Source of the DNA: Mauremys mutica
Lineage: Eukaryota > Chordata > Testudines > Geoemydidae
NCBI RefSeq assembly: GCF_020497125.1
Contig: NC_059072.1
Coordinates: 276,564,045-276,628,044, forward strand
Length of the DNA stretch: 64,000 nt
Reading direction: 5' to 3'
In this document: positions 1 to 11,319 of the stretch, piece after piece
Layout of the letters: every line of letters starts with the position of its first letter
How positions within the stretch are numbered: the stretch's first letter is position 1
Translations under genes and position numbers: made by a program
The notes under the pieces: generated by a model
Told to the model about the DNA's origin: nothing
Seen by the model: the letters and a program-made list of their open reading frames with translations, nothing else
Database searches by the model: none

Positions 1-159
1 CAGTCCTTTTTCTTTTCTGTTTAGCTAATCAGTTCCAAATAAAACACACCCACAAAGAAACTAACCAACAAAATATTATAGAACTAGCCTGGCTTTTGAA
101 GCCACTAACATTGCTTGATCTGCTGGTAGGTTATATCCATTTTCCCTTCCCTCTGTCTT

Positions 160-228
160 GTCTATTTAGATTGTAAGCTCTTTGAGGCATGGAGTGTCTC
201 TTACTTTTTACAGTAACTCACTTAACAT
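160..228 (+). repeat. L2/MIR-like 3' end fragment (tentative)
   Basis: The stretch with TTTAGATTGTAAGCTCTTTG followed by a GGCATGGAGTGTCTC-like segment resembles the 3' end of ancient amniote L2/MIR-type repeats. It is short and diverged. The rest of 1-254 shows nothing I recognise. Confidence 0.3.
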
Positions 229-254
229 ACACAGTATAAGTTTTAAACAAACAA

Positions 255-610
255 TTTAATACTGGTACGCAGTGATGATGATTGTGAAGCTTGGTTGAGG
301 TGGAGGAGTCAGAGGGTGGGATATTTCCCTTACTGCTAAATGATGAACTAGCAATTGGCTGAGCCCTCAAGGGTTAACTCTCTCACTCTACAAGGCAGCA
401 GGAATGGAGGGAGGGGGTATGTGTGCGAGACAGATAGGCACATTTCCCCTTTTAAGTACACTGCCTTGTTAATTAGATCAGCTTGCTGAGACCAGCTGCT
501 GCAAGCTCCCTGCATCCTAAGCCCTAGTGTGTCCCCCCTGCTCTATGGAAGATAGGGTAAGTGGGGTGCAGGAGCAGGGGGAAGGGGGACACCCCAACAT
601 TAGCCCCCCT
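255..610. repeat. Dispersed repeat of unresolved class
   Basis: This stretch runs from a GATGATGATTGTGAAGCTTGG segment through GAGTCAGAGGGTGGGATATT to a purine-rich segment with GGTAAGTGGGG. From memory it resembles a common turtle interspersed repeat, but I cannot place it in a class. No long reading frame is present and no target duplication could be defined. The 610-725 stretch that follows holds nothing I recognise. Confidence 0.35.
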
Positions 611-725
611 CTTCCTTTCCTGCCCTAGTAGACAAAGCAGGGCCTAAAAGCAGCCACAAAGCAGGTGGCTGCCAAACAAAATTAAAAATAGTTGCACTCA
701 AAACCAAACCAATATAAAACTTTAG

Positions 726-937
726 TGTCCCAGGCCAATGCAGGTGGCAGGAAGCTGCAGCCAGGACATCCCTCAGCCTGTGGCGCTTCCCGCCACCCCC
801 ATTAGCCTGGGACGGTGAACCACAGCCAGTGGGAGCCGCGATCGGCCGAACCTGCCAATGTGGTAGGTAAACAAAGTGGCCCGATCTGCCAGGGTGCTTA
901 CCCTGACGAGTTGCGTGCCAGAGGTTGCCGACCTCTG
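726..937. mobile_element. hAT-type MITE, right part only (CAGGGGTCGGCAACC family)
   Basis: The right half of the same MITE family as 3986-4320 is present. It begins at the internal GTCCCAGGCCAATG segment, passes through the GCCAGTGGGAGCCGCGATCGG core and ends with the terminal repeat GGTTGCCGACCTCTG at 937. The left half and left terminus are missing, so no target duplication can be shown. Confidence 0.75.
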
Positions 938-959
938 TACTATACCATATAGAAATCCA

Positions 960-1045
960 AGACTCATATAAATGTAGGACCAGAAAGGACATCAATAGAT
1001 CATCTTGTCCAGTCCCCTGCACTGACACAGGACTAAGTATTATTT
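960..1045 (-). mobile_element. CR1 subfamily 3'-end fragment
   Basis: The segment AGAAAGGACATCAATAGATC followed by a CATCTTGTCCAGTCCCCTGC-like stretch is the reverse complement of the conserved CR1 3'-UTR core (GATGA-ctag-tggactgg type). The fragment stops where the plus-strand CR1 begins at about 1046. Confidence 0.5.
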
Positions 1046-1294
1046 GAGGCGCAAGTGGTGTTCTCGTCTATCCTCCCTGTGGCAGGAAAAGGCCAGGGTA
1101 GAGACCTTCGAATCGTGGAAATCAACGAATGGCTACGCAGATGGTGTCGGAGAGAAGGGTTTGGATTCTTTGACCATGGGATGGTCTTCCAAGAAGAAGG
1201 ATTGCTAGGCAGAGACAGGCTCCACCTCACGAAGAGAGAGAAGAGCATCTTTGCAAGCAGGCTGGCTAACCTAGTGAGGAGGGCTTTAAACTAG
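1046..1294 (+). pseudogene. CR1 ORF1, C-terminal part (esterase domain end)
   Basis: The frame reads EAQVVFSSILPVAGKGQG... and ends with [22 protein letters not shown], then TAG at 1292-1294. In CR1-clade ORF1 proteins this is the end of the SGNH/GDSL-like esterase domain; the Asp-x-Leu-His segment supplies the catalytic Asp and His. The N-terminal zinc-finger-like part and the catalytic Ser block are absent because the copy is 5'-truncated. ORF2 follows about 40 nt later in another frame, as is usual for the family. Confidence 0.75.
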
Positions 1295-1338
1295 GTTCAC
1301 CAGGGGAAGGAGACCAAAGCCCCGAGGTAAGTGGGGAA

Positions 1339-4300
1339 GTGGGATATCGGGAGAAAGCACAAGTAGGTGAGTGCAAGAGGGGAGGGCTCCAGCCTCATAC
1401 TGGGACACCAGGACGATCAGTGAGTTATCTTACATGCCTATACACAAATGCAAGAAGCCTGGGGAACAAGCAGGGAGAACTAGAAGTCCTGGCACAGTCA
1501 AGGAATTATGATGTGATTGGAATAACAGAGACTTGGTGGGATAACTCACATGATTGGAGTACTGTCATGGATGGATATAAACTGTTCAGGAAGGATAGGC
1601 AGGGCAGAAAAGGTGGGAGAGTTGTGTTGTATGTAAGAGAGCAGTATGACTGCTCAGAGCTCCAGTATGAAACTGCAGAAAAACCTGAGAGTCTCTGGAT
1701 TAAATTTAGAAGTATGAACAACAAGGGTAATGTCGTGGTGGGAGTCTGCTACAGACCACCAGACCAGGGGGATGAGGTGGACGAGGCTTTCTTCCAGCAA
1801 CTAACAGAAGTTGCTAGATCACAGGCCCTGGTTCTCATGGGTGACTTTAATCACCCCAATATCTGCTGGGAGACCAATACAGCAGTGCACAGACAATCCA
1901 GGAAGTTTCTGGAAAGTGTAGGGGACAATTTCCTGGTGCAAGTGCTGGAGGAACCAACTAGGGGAAAAGCTCTTCTTGACCTGCTGCTCACAAACAGGGA
2001 AGAAATAGTAGAGGAAGCAATAGTGGATGGGAACCTGGGAGGCAGTGACCATGAGATGGTCGAGTTCAGGATCCTGACACAAGGAAGAAAGGAGAGCAGT
2101 AGAACAGAGACCCTGGACTTCAGAAAAGCAGACTTCGACTCCCTCAGGGAACTGATGGGCAAGGTCCCCTGGGAGAATAACATGACGGGGAAAGGAGTTG
2201 AGGAAAGCTGGCTGTATTTTAAAGAATCCTTATTGAGGTTGCAGGAACAAACCATCCCGATGTGTAGGAAGAAATGTAAATATGGCAGGCGACCAGCTTG
2301 GCTTAACAGTGAAATCCTTGCTCATCTTAAACACAGAAAAACAGCTTACAAGAAGTGGAAGATTGGACAAATAACCAGGGAGGAGTATAAAAGTATTGCT
2401 CAGGCATGCAGGAGTGAAATTAGGAAGGCCAAATCACACTTGGAGTTGCAGCTAGCCGGAGATGTTAGGAGTAACAAGAAGGGTTTCTTCAGATATGTTA
2501 GTAACAAGAAGAAAGTCAAGGAAAGTGTGGGCCCCTTGCTGAATGAGGGAGGGAACCTAGTGACAGAGGATGTGGAGAAAGCTAGTGTACTCAATGCTTT
2601 TTTTGCCTCTGTCTTCACAGACCAGGTCAGCTCCCAGACAGCTGCACTCTGCAGCACGGTATGGGGAGGAGGTGAGCAGCTCTCTGTGGAGAAAGAAGTA
2701 GTTCGGGACTATTTAGAAAAGCTGGATGAGCACAAGTCCATGGGGCCGGATGCACTGCATCCGAGGGTGCTAAAGGAGTTGGCCGATGAGATTGCAGAGC
2801 CATTGGCCATTATCTTTGAAAAATCATGGCGATCGGGGGAGGTCCCGGATGACTGGAAAAAAGCTAATGTAGTGCCCATCTTTAAAAAAGGGAAGAAGGA
2901 AGATCCAGGGAACTACAGGCCAGTCAGTCTCACCTCAGTCCCTGGAAAAATCATGGAACAGGTCCTCAAGGAATCAATTCTGAACCACTTAAAGGAGGGG
3001 AAAGTGATCAGGAACAGTCAGCATGGATTCACCAAGGGCAAGTCATGCCTGACTAACCTAATTGCCTTCTATGATGAGATAACCAGCTCTGTGGATGAGG
3101 GGAAAGCAGTGGATGTGCTATTTCTGGTCTTTAGCAAAGCTTTTGATACAGTCTCCCACAGTATTCTTGCCAGCAAGTTAAAGAAGTCTGGGCTGGATGA
3201 ATGGATGGTAAGATGGATAGAAAACTGCCTAGATGGTCGGGCTCAACGGGTAGTGATCAATGGTTCCATGTCTAGTTGGCAGCCGGTATCAAGTAGAGTG
3301 CCCCAAGGGTCAGTGCTGGGGCCGGTTTTGTTCAATATCTTCATTAACGATCTGGAGGATAGTGTGGACTGCACCCTTAGCAAGTTTGCAGATGACACTA
3401 AACTGGGAGGACTGGTTGATACGCTGGAGGGTAGGGATAGGACACAGAGGGACCTAGACACATTAGAGGATTGGGCCAAAAGAAATCTGATGAGGTTCAA
3501 CAAGGACAAGTGCAGAGTCCTGCACTTAGCACGGAAGAATCCCATGCACTGCTACAGACTAGGGACCGAATGGCTGGGCAGCAGTTCTGCAGAAAAGGAC
3601 CTAGGGGTTACGGTGGACAAAAAGCTGAATATGAGTCAACAGTGTGCCCTTGTTGCCAAGAAGGCTAATGGCATTTTGGGTTGTATAAGTAGGGGCATTT
3701 CCAGCAGATCGAGGGATGTGATCATTCCCCTCTATTCTATCCTGGTGAGGCCTCATTTGGAGTACTCTGTCCAGTTTTGGGCCCCACACTACAAGAAGGA
3801 TGTGGATAAACTGGAGAGAGTCCAGCGGAGGGCAACAAAAATGATTAGGGGGTTGGAGCACATGACTTATGAGGAGAGGCTGAGGGAACTGAGATTGTTT
3901 AGCCTGCAGAAGAGAAGAATGAGGGGGGATTTGATAGCTGCTTTCAACTACCTGAAAGGGGGTTCCAAAGAGGATGGATCTAGACCAGGGGTCGGCAACC
4001 GGTGGCTCGCGGCTCGCCAGGGTAAGCACCCTGGCGGGCCGGCCCGGTTTGTTTATCTGCCGCGTCGGCAAGTTCGGCCGATTGCTGCTCCCACTGGCTG
4101 CGGTTCGCGGTCCCAGGCCAATGCGGGAGGCAGGAAGCCGCGGCCAGAACATCCCTCGGCTCGCGCCGCTTCCTGCCTCCCGCATTGGCCTGGGACCGCG
4201 AACCGCGGCCAGTGGGAGCCGCGATCGGCCAAATTTGCCGACGCGGCAGATAAACAAACCGGGCCGGCCCGCCAGGGTGCTTACCCTGGTGAGCCGCAAG

Positions 4301-4531
4301 CCACCGGTTGCCGACCCCTGATCTAGACTGTTCTCAGTGGTAGAAGATGACAGAACAAGGAGTAATGGTCTCAAGTTGCAGAGGGGGAAGTTTAGGTTGG
4401 ACATTAGCAAAAACTTTTTCACTAGTAGGGTGGTGAAGAACTGGAATGGGTTACCTAGGGAGGTGGTGGAATCTCCTTCCTTAGAGGTTTTTAATGTCAG
4501 GCTTGACAAAGCCCTGGCTGGGATGATTTAG
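1339..4531 (+). pseudogene. CR1 ORF2 (endonuclease-reverse transcriptase), inactivated
   Basis: The frame is open from upstream of 1339 with no ATG near its start, so the true start is uncertain. Residues about 30-245 form the APE-type endonuclease: [26 protein letters not shown] and SDHEMV are visible. Reverse transcriptase follows: [39 protein letters not shown] and the catalytic box FADDTKLGG near residue 683. Motif A reads [10 protein letters not shown] (residue 597, codon at 3127-3129), whereas the family has [10 protein letters not shown], so the catalytic Asp is Val. SSRVPQG (about 3295) also differs from the usual SGVPQG. From 3986 the frame runs into the hAT MITE and stops at 4326 as a chimeric C-terminus. 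The authentic C-terminal coding sequence resumes after the MITE and ends at 4531. The protein would be inactive on two counts. Confidence 0.9.
3986..4320. mobile_element. hAT-type MITE, complete (CAGGGGTCGGCAACC family)
   Basis: This 335-bp element has terminal inverted repeats CAGGGGTCGGCAACC and GGTTGCCGACCCCTG. It is flanked by a perfect 8-bp duplication ATCTAGAC (3978-3985 and 4321-4328), which fits the hAT target pattern nTnnnnAn. The whole unit is a long imperfect palindrome: the arms meet near 4150 and include matching GGTCCCAGGCCAATGCGGGA segments. It has no transposase and would depend on one supplied elsewhere. It sits in the 3' part of the CR1 ORF2. Its palindromic structure creates spurious open frames on both strands. 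Confidence 0.92.
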
Positions 4532-4842
4532 TTGGGTTTGGTCCTGCTTTGAGCAGGGGGTTGGACTAGATGACCTCCTGAGGTCCCTTCCAACCCTGAG
4601 ATTCTATGATTCTATGATTATCTTGATTACCTCTGACAAGTGTTGGTCTAATCTGTTCTTAAAAACCTCCAATGACAGATTATAACTGCATTATAACCAA
4701 CTGTGATTGTGGATGCCACCTACTGTATTTACATTCATTTCTGGTATGAATGATATGAGAATTGTAATCAACTACCCACTATTCAAAGAGGGGTTATCTT
4801 TCAACCCAAAGCTCTTGGTAACTTTTACTCTGTGCGAGGAGG

Positions 4843-5558
4843 TGTCAGGAAATAAATCAGGGGAGACATGGCCGGCCGACCGATAGATGGCTGGCACAAA
4901 CAGGACAACACAAGAATGCTTTCACTTAAAGCTAAACTTTACTAGTCTCAAGTACTTACACACGTCCACAACAAGATTAGTAAAACACCCCCAACCTTTG
5001 ATAATTACCAAAGCTGAGTGTGGCTTTCGAGTGACACAGCGGCAGGCTTCCGGTGGCCAAATCTTCCATTTGCCGTTGGGGACCGCAAGATGTATCCAGA
5101 GGGAGAGTCCAAAGAGAGTCCAAAAGAGTCCCCAAATGAGTCCAACTATCTCAAGCCTTTTCCCCTTATTTATACATTAGTAATAGAATGACATGTCCCT
5201 TAAAGAAACCTAGTTAAGTAAGCAATTTCAATGATCCAGCAAGAGGTTCCTTCTGATTATTGATTAACCAGGTGTGGGTTTTTCCAGAGTCTGCAGCCTT
5301 GAGACCCCAATAGACATTCCTGAGGGTACATCCTGCTGTTTTAAAATGCATGTATCAGCAACTTCAACACAATTCTTATCAGGAAGGATGTGGGGTCAAG
5401 CTGCTCTTTCTGTGGCACCCCAACCCCCCCTCCCGTCCTGCCTTGGTCAAGCTGAGACTGCTGAATGGCCAATTTACAGCTTGCTGACTAGGCTGCCTTG
5501 AATAATAAGCCATAGTGGTTTTAGGCACTTTACTAGTTTGCCAAAGTCTACCCGTACA
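4843..5558 (-). mobile_element. Solo LTR of an endogenous-retrovirus-like element
   Basis: Read on the minus strand, the segment begins TGTACGGG and ends CCTGACA (TG...CA ends). It has a TATA-like TATAAATAAGG near 5155-5170, followed by a transcript-start-like region and an AGTAAAGTTTA polyadenylation-like signal near 4935. A 4-bp GAGG flanks it on both sides (4839-4842 and 5559-5562), as is usual for class I (gamma-like) elements. No internal coding sequence or second LTR is present, so it is probably a solo LTR. The 4-bp duplication could be chance; the LTR architecture is the stronger evidence. Confidence 0.6.
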
Positions 5559-5562
5559 GAGG

Positions 5563-6394
5563 TGGTTTGTTTGTTTGAAGGAAATGTGATATGTAAGAAC
5601 AGATTATATTGTATTGTGTCAGGTAAGGTAAGAGTCACCCTTTGTGAAATAACTACTTTTATAAGAATCAACTGAAGGAAGTCCACCTGTACTCCCCTTT
5701 ATTAACCAACATTTCTAAATAGCAAATGACATATGTTTCCCTTCTCTGTGTGTCACTGCAGGTTGTGTTTTGCTTGTAAAATTTAATCCAGCCATGACTG
5801 ATGTACTCTTGGACACATCTTTCAGACAACAGTTTTATATTTTATTTTGTACTTTGAATTAAGGATATTGAACTTCTTGCTATCAGTACAGCTTGTGATG
5901 TTGTGCAGTATAATCTGTGCCTCCTCTGCTTAAATTTAACAGAAAAAAATGTTTCTCTTCTTTTCTTTGCATTAAGGATGAGCACTGACTTTGTGGGATC
6001 ACTGCTGCTAGTTGTGAATAATGTATAAAAATGAAATATCCCTGCTTAGTGTTCACAGGGAATACTGACAATGCTGTGTAATCACTGTTGTGCTTTGCTC
6101 TTTGCTTTAATATTCAGTTCAGTGGCAGCTGAAAAATCCCACTGATCCCCATAGGCCACTAACACAGATGATACTATGCTAATATTTTTTTCTTTGTCAT
6201 ACACATGTATATGAGACAGACACTATTATACATTTACTTTTTATACACATATTTATTTATATAAGTAATAGCAGTATAGTAAATCTGCCTGCACACACAG
6301 TGTATATTCATTTCAGAAGCCAGTACTGTAGAATCTAGCAACGTGAAAAAAATCAGAAGTAGAGATTATTCCCCATGTAATATCTATATTATAA
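5563..6394. other. No gene seen
   Basis: This is AT-rich DNA with short frames only and no recognisable repeat structure. Confidence 0.5.
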
Positions 6395-6485
6395 TAATTA
6401 CAAGTTTTTTTGTAGTGCCTAAAGTATGCAAGTGGTTTGTCAAACGTAGATGTCCCTGCCCCAAAGAGCTCAGTCTAATAATAAT
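6395..6485 (-). repeat. L2/MIR-like 3' end fragment (tentative)
   Basis: The segment CCCTGCCCCAAAGAGCTCAG followed by TCTAAT is the reverse complement of the TTAGATTGTAAGCTCTTTG type seen at 160-228. It is an old fragment. Confidence 0.35.
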
Positions 6486-6639
6486 AAAAAGATAGGCAGA
6501 CAAAAGGTGATGGTACATAGCATGTAAATGAAGAGACCAAGGTAGGTAATATATGAATAACAAACAAATGATTGTATGTCTGTATTATCTCCAAAAAGCC
6601 ACAATCTAGCCAGAATTAGCCAATCTTCTACTTTTAGGC

Positions 6640-6960
6640 ATCATTTTGGAAGTGAGTTTTTTAGGAAGGATCTAATAGATCAGAGGTGGCAGGGTGTTTC
6701 GTAACTAGGAAGCAGCATGTAAAACAGTACAGACACATTAACAGGACGAGCAGGTAGACAGGGCAATAAGGCATCCTTAACAGAGCAGCAGGAATGAGGA
6801 CAATGCAGAAAGAAAAGGAGGCATGCCTAGGGCAGGGCAGAGATAGGCAGGATCTCGAAGACAAAGAGGAAGCTTGAGCTTGTTGCAATGGAGGAGGAGT
6901 TAGTGGAAGACTCAGATGGCATGATCAGGTTGACAGGGAAGGTTATCTTTATAGAAACTG
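6640..6960. repeat. Purine-rich ancient repeat-like stretch (tentative)
   Basis: The stretch is G/A-rich with GAGTTAGTGGAAGACTCAGA and GACAGGGAAGG segments. It resembles the similar stretch at 56990-57300 (GATGGACTCAAAG, GGATGACATGGCTAAA). Both look like one old dispersed family that I cannot name with confidence. The stretch that follows, to 7504, holds nothing I recognise. Confidence 0.25.
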
Positions 6961-7504
6961 GAGGTAGGGCCATGTGGATGTCAGGCAGGCCAGAGAGCAG
7001 GGAACTACTGTTTTACCATAGTTTAGGTTGTGTTAGTGAATTCAGTTTTAACAGGAGCTGTAAAGCAAGAAATCTAACATGCTCTGGGACTTGGCCTTTG
7101 AACAGTGTTGCTCCTCATGTGACAATTCTTAGACAATCAATTGTATATTATATATTGGAAGTGTATGTCTATAGAGTATTTCATAACTTTGTAGTCGTAA
7201 GGGAAAAGCTGAACATCTCCCTCCCTCATAATTTGACAAGAACCCTATCACAATGTGAACACTATCACTCACATCTGAGGTAGGCTAACATCAAGACAGA
7301 TACCTTTACCAAGTTCCTCCATAGCCTAAGGGAATGGTCCCTAAGCTGGAAAAATGGTAGCTGAGAGTTCACATCTCATCTCTTGTGAATGCTGTTTAAA
7401 TTCAATTTACTACTTTTATTATTAACTGTTGCCATGAACCCAAGCCTGGAAGACAGTTAGGCCAGCACTACTGTATACTCTCCCCCATTTAGAAAAAATA
7501 AATT

Positions 7505-7600
7505 ACCAGAGAGCTTACTCAAGGTCACACCAGGCCCAGAATCCAAGTTGCTAACATTTCAGAATCCTATCTTAACCACTGCATTATACTGCCTCTTAAA
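7505..7600 (-). repeat. MIR-like SINE fragment
   Basis: CTCAAGGTCACACCAGGCCC is followed by CAGAATCC... and CTTAACCACTGCATTATACTG then CCTCTT. This matches the reverse complement of the MIR tRNA-derived head (CAAGGTCACACAG ... CACTGCACCACGCTGCCTC). It is strongly diverged and therefore old. Confidence 0.5.
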
Positions 7601-8714
7601 GTAATTAATCCAGTTTGACTTCTCCTATTTCTGACCACTATGAACCATGTTCCTCTCCCAGAGACAGAATCCAAAATACCCAATTGCCAGTATTACTGCC
7701 TAGTAAATTAGTTGCATAACCCAATGTAAAGAATGTGTGTCAAGCAAGAGAGATTATATTAAACCGTTTTGTTATGTAAGCTGCTTTACAACATGCTTTG
7801 CCCTATAACCTCCCCAAGACTGAGACTATGAGGAAATTTTACCAGCGGATTCTTTTATTTTTTAAAGTTATTTGCTGCTAAATCAGCAGATTCACTCCAC
7901 GATATTACAGTCCCTAATCTCAGAGGTACTCACACTACCTAGGGATATCTGTATTATTAACAAGTTCAGAGCTACTCACAATTTGTTTGTGGGGGAGATG
8001 TTTGCAAAGTTACTTTTCTCCCCCTACATATTTGGTAGTGCCATTAGTCACTGTACTTTTTAGGTGATATTGTGAGCTGAATTTTTAACACTGAGACATT
8101 AATAAAAAATATATATTTTTTATCTATTCCAATCTATCTAGGTTTTAAAACCATGCTTATCATTACTGAGGCATTAGATTAGCACAAAGAAGAATTTGTC
8201 TTTAACCAGATATTCCGTATCTCAAGATAACGATGCTTTTGCATAGTTTTCTGGATTGATTCACTGCCAATAATGGGACTGTAGAATGATCTGGGAATAG
8301 GTTAAATATAAGGGTAATTCAATTCAGAATTGCATGACTGTAATTGCATTGTTCATTCACTTTAAATCAAAAGACACGTGCATGCATCACCCATGGAGCA
8401 ATTTTCTAATTCAACTAGTATCAGGTGGGTTCTTTTATGCTCCTTTACGTCGTATTGAAACATCCCAAGCAATTATTAGCTGCATCGTTTTAGGAAGAAT
8501 TTTAGCAATAATACTTGACAAGTCATCTTAAAAGTACTTTACAGATATTAACCAAAGACTAGATCCTGCACATACTGAAAGCAAAGGAGATTTGTCACTG
8601 ACTTCCATAAGTGCAGGATGAGGCCTTCACGATGCCATTAGGGAACACTTACTTACAAGAATAGTCCCATTGAAGTTTATAGGACTATTTACCTCAGTAA
8701 GTGCTTATCAATGT
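7601..8714. other. No gene seen
   Basis: AT-rich sequence. The short frames at 7872-8063 and 8334-8531 have no protein-like features that I recognise. Confidence 0.5.
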
Positions 8715-8935
8715 TTCTCAGCAATAGTTTCTCATTTGGGCTCCAAATAATCCTCAGAACACACTAGGATGTATGTAATATGGTATTTATCGCCAGCATT
8801 TAATATCAAGGAAAAATTATGCAGATATGTTAAGTGAATTTCCTAATGTCACAGAGAGAATCTTTTATGAGCGGGATTAGAATTAGTTCCTAACTCTCAG
8901 TCTTGTGCTCAGGCCATTAAACTATGCCTCCAGTC
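8715..8935 (-). repeat. MIR-like SINE fragment
   Basis: The order TATTTATCGCCAGC, GTTAAGTGAATTTCCTAATG, TCACAGAGAG, GGGATTAGAATTAG and GCCATTAAACTATGCCTCC follows that of a reverse-complement MIR (attatccccatttt ... taagtgacttgcccaaggtcac ... gggattcgaac ... cactgcaccatgctgcctc). It is degraded but collinear. Confidence 0.42.
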
Positions 8936-10969
8936 TTCATATTCCCACTGTATAATACGGAGAGCTGAAATGTCAACTGTATTGATCTATTAAAACACCA
9001 CATCAGTAATTCATTGATTTACAGGAGAAGCCATTAAAAAGACATTAGTCAGTGGTTACTACAGATCTTGTATTCTTAAATACCATTATGTTGTGACTCT
9101 TGGCAACTGCTGACTTTTTAGTGGCAACTTGTGAGTGCATAATATGACAATATTTTCCCCTACTCCACTAGAAATTTCCACACTCCATGATACACTTTTA
9201 AATTTAATCTACATTTCCATACCTTTTTTTGTAGCTTAAATGGTAGTCTATAAAGACTAGAGAGACAAAGCGAGTGAGGTAATATCTTTTACTGGACCAT
9301 CTATAAAGAATGACATTTATAACCATTTATAAGCAGAAATGGTATGAATGTAAACATACTATGAAATCAAGTTATCTATGCTATATCGATACTTTCAGGT
9401 CCCAATCCTGCAACCACCTATGCATGTAAGTAGCTTTACTCATGAGTACTACCACTGAGTTCAGCAGCACAGTTCACATAAGCAAAGTTACTGAAATTGG
9501 CAAGCATTTGCAGAATCAGGTGAAACTATATCATCTGGCCACTTTTATGGCTGAAACTCACAAAGTTTTCTATTTGTGTCATCAGAGACTGAAAGCCTAA
9601 TTTTTCTTAATCAATTTACTGGTGAATCTAAGAGAAGTACCCAGAAAATATTTGTGAAAATAATCAACTTAATGTAATGTTAGTTGTGTGTATCATATAG
9701 TTGCTAAAGACAGAATATTTTAATGTAGGCATGGCCCTTCTTGAAAGAAAAAACAAACAAAAAACTTGTTTAATTGACTCATCTCAAGGCAGAATGAATC
9801 CAGGACAGAAATATGTAGCGATATAACTATACAAAGCTTTTCATTTCTTCAGCTGTTGTCACAGTATAATAATGATTTAAATTAACCTCTGAGTAAAGCT
9901 GTTATACAAGACGTCCACTAAAATATATTGTAAGTAACCATTCTAAAAATAGAACACATATGGTTCATACAGAAGATTCACTTTGGGAAAGGGTGGGTTG
10001 CTTTTTTATTGGTTAAGTTCAGCCATATGTTCTGATGTCACTGTATTCTGAAACAAACCAAAGTGATTGCTCTACTTTAATGAGGAACTAAAATACAAAT
10101 ATGTATGTTTAGATAACATTGTTACCAATTTAAACACTGTGAAGTCAAGAAATAAGAACGTTCAGGATTTTATAGTAATAGTTATGCACCATTGTTACTC
10201 ATTCTGAATATTTTAAAAGGTTGTGCTAAGTATAATTGAAATTGTGAGGGAGGCGGGAAATGCAACCACTGTGTTTCATTTGAGATAGTTATAAGATGCT
10301 ATTAAGCTCCTGTATGGAACCATGTAGATAAAAAGATAGGGGCCTCAACCCAAACAAGAGGCACATGTCAACATTTAAAGCAAAGGCATATGTGAGGCCA
10401 CTTGGGAATTTGAACCTTGCAGGCAGAGGGGGCTTGGCTGGTTATTGTTTTGAGTGGGGGAAGGGATAGTGAAAGAAGGAGTCGGGGGGGGGGCGTAAAG
10501 ATGACAGCAGGATACAGAGAAGCAGAAGACCAAGGAGACCAAGTCTGGAAAGGCATTGGGAACATGGCTCTGAGAAAATCTGAGAAAGCACTTGTGTGTA
10601 GAGTGCTGACTGAAAGAAACTTGGAACTTTAAGCAAAAAACTATTTCCTATTGTCTGATTCCTGCAGTGTTCAGGGAAACAGCTCATTGTACATTCTTTG
10701 TAAATGAACAAGGTGGCATCAAAGATACTTGACTCCATCATCAAAATCTCCTCCTAACTAGTTCAACCTGCAACACTCCATATTTTTTGGCTAATTACTT
10801 CAATGAAAAAGGGTAATAGTACATATATTTAGGTAAAGACACATTAATAAACATATTTAAAAAGAAGTACAGGAAGAGATAAAATAACATGTAGGATTTA
10901 AAATGTGCCAAACTGAAGTAACTATGAAAAGTTAACTTTTCCATTTCTTCTGACATTTGAGAGTTAAGA
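8936..10969. other. No gene seen
   Basis: This is plain AT-rich DNA. A short GAGGTAATATCTTTTACTGG segment near 9276 resembles a common sauropsid repeat, but it is too short to annotate. A run of nine G lies near 10487. Confidence 0.5.
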
Positions 10970-10977
10970 CCCTAGTC

Positions 10978-11311
10978 CAGGGATCGGCAACCTTTGGCAT
11001 GCGGCTCGCCAGGGTATGCACCCTGAGGGGCCAGGCCAGTTTGTTTACCTGCTGCGTCCACAGGTTCGGCCGACTGTGGCTCCCACTGGCCGTGGTTCGC
11101 TGTCCCAGGCCAATGGGGGCGACGGGAAGGAGCAGCCAGCATATCCCTCACCCGTGCCACTTCTTGCAGCCCCCATTGGCCTGGGACGGCGAACCATGGC
11201 CAGTGGGAGCCGTGATCTCCTGAACCTGCGGACATGGCAGGTAAACAAACCGGACTGGCCCACCAGGGTGCTTACCCTGGTGAGCCGCATGCCAAAGGTT
11301 GCTGATCCCTG
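10978..11311. mobile_element. hAT-type MITE, complete (CAGGGATCGGCAACC variant)
   Basis: The termini are CAGGGATCGGCAACC and GGTTGCTGATCCCTG. It is flanked by a perfect 8-bp duplication CCCTAGTC (10970-10977 and 11312-11319). The internal organisation is the same as at 3986-4320: a GTTTGTTTACCTGC segment, the CCCACTGGCCGTGG core and a palindromic centre near 11145. It is 334 bp long and does not code. Confidence 0.92.
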
Positions 11312-11319
11312 CCCTAGTC

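Larger units (their letters stand above)
1046..4620 (+). mobile_element. CR1 LINE, 5'-truncated, interrupted by an hAT MITE
   Basis: This is a non-LTR retrotransposon of the CR1 clade. It opens inside the ORF1 esterase domain, so it is 5'-truncated. It continues through a complete ORF2 (endonuclease plus reverse transcriptase) and ends with the conserved 3' core (GATGACCTCCTGAGGTCCC) and a short tail of GATTCTATG repeats at 4600-4620, which is the CR1 hallmark. Such elements copy themselves by target-primed reverse transcription. A 335-bp hAT MITE (3986-4320) lies inside the last part of ORF2. The high similarity to the family pattern and the long open ORF2 suggest a relatively recent copy, but the reverse transcriptase has lost a catalytic residue. 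Confidence 0.93.

Noticed and set aside
1339..4326. A 995-residue intact CR1 protein
   Set aside because: The last about 115 residues are translated from the hAT MITE, the real C-terminus lies at 4329-4531, and motif A lacks its catalytic Asp.
3601..4509. Long minus-strand frame (302 residues)
   Set aside because: It is the antisense of CR1 ORF2 and of the palindromic MITE; no independent coding signature.
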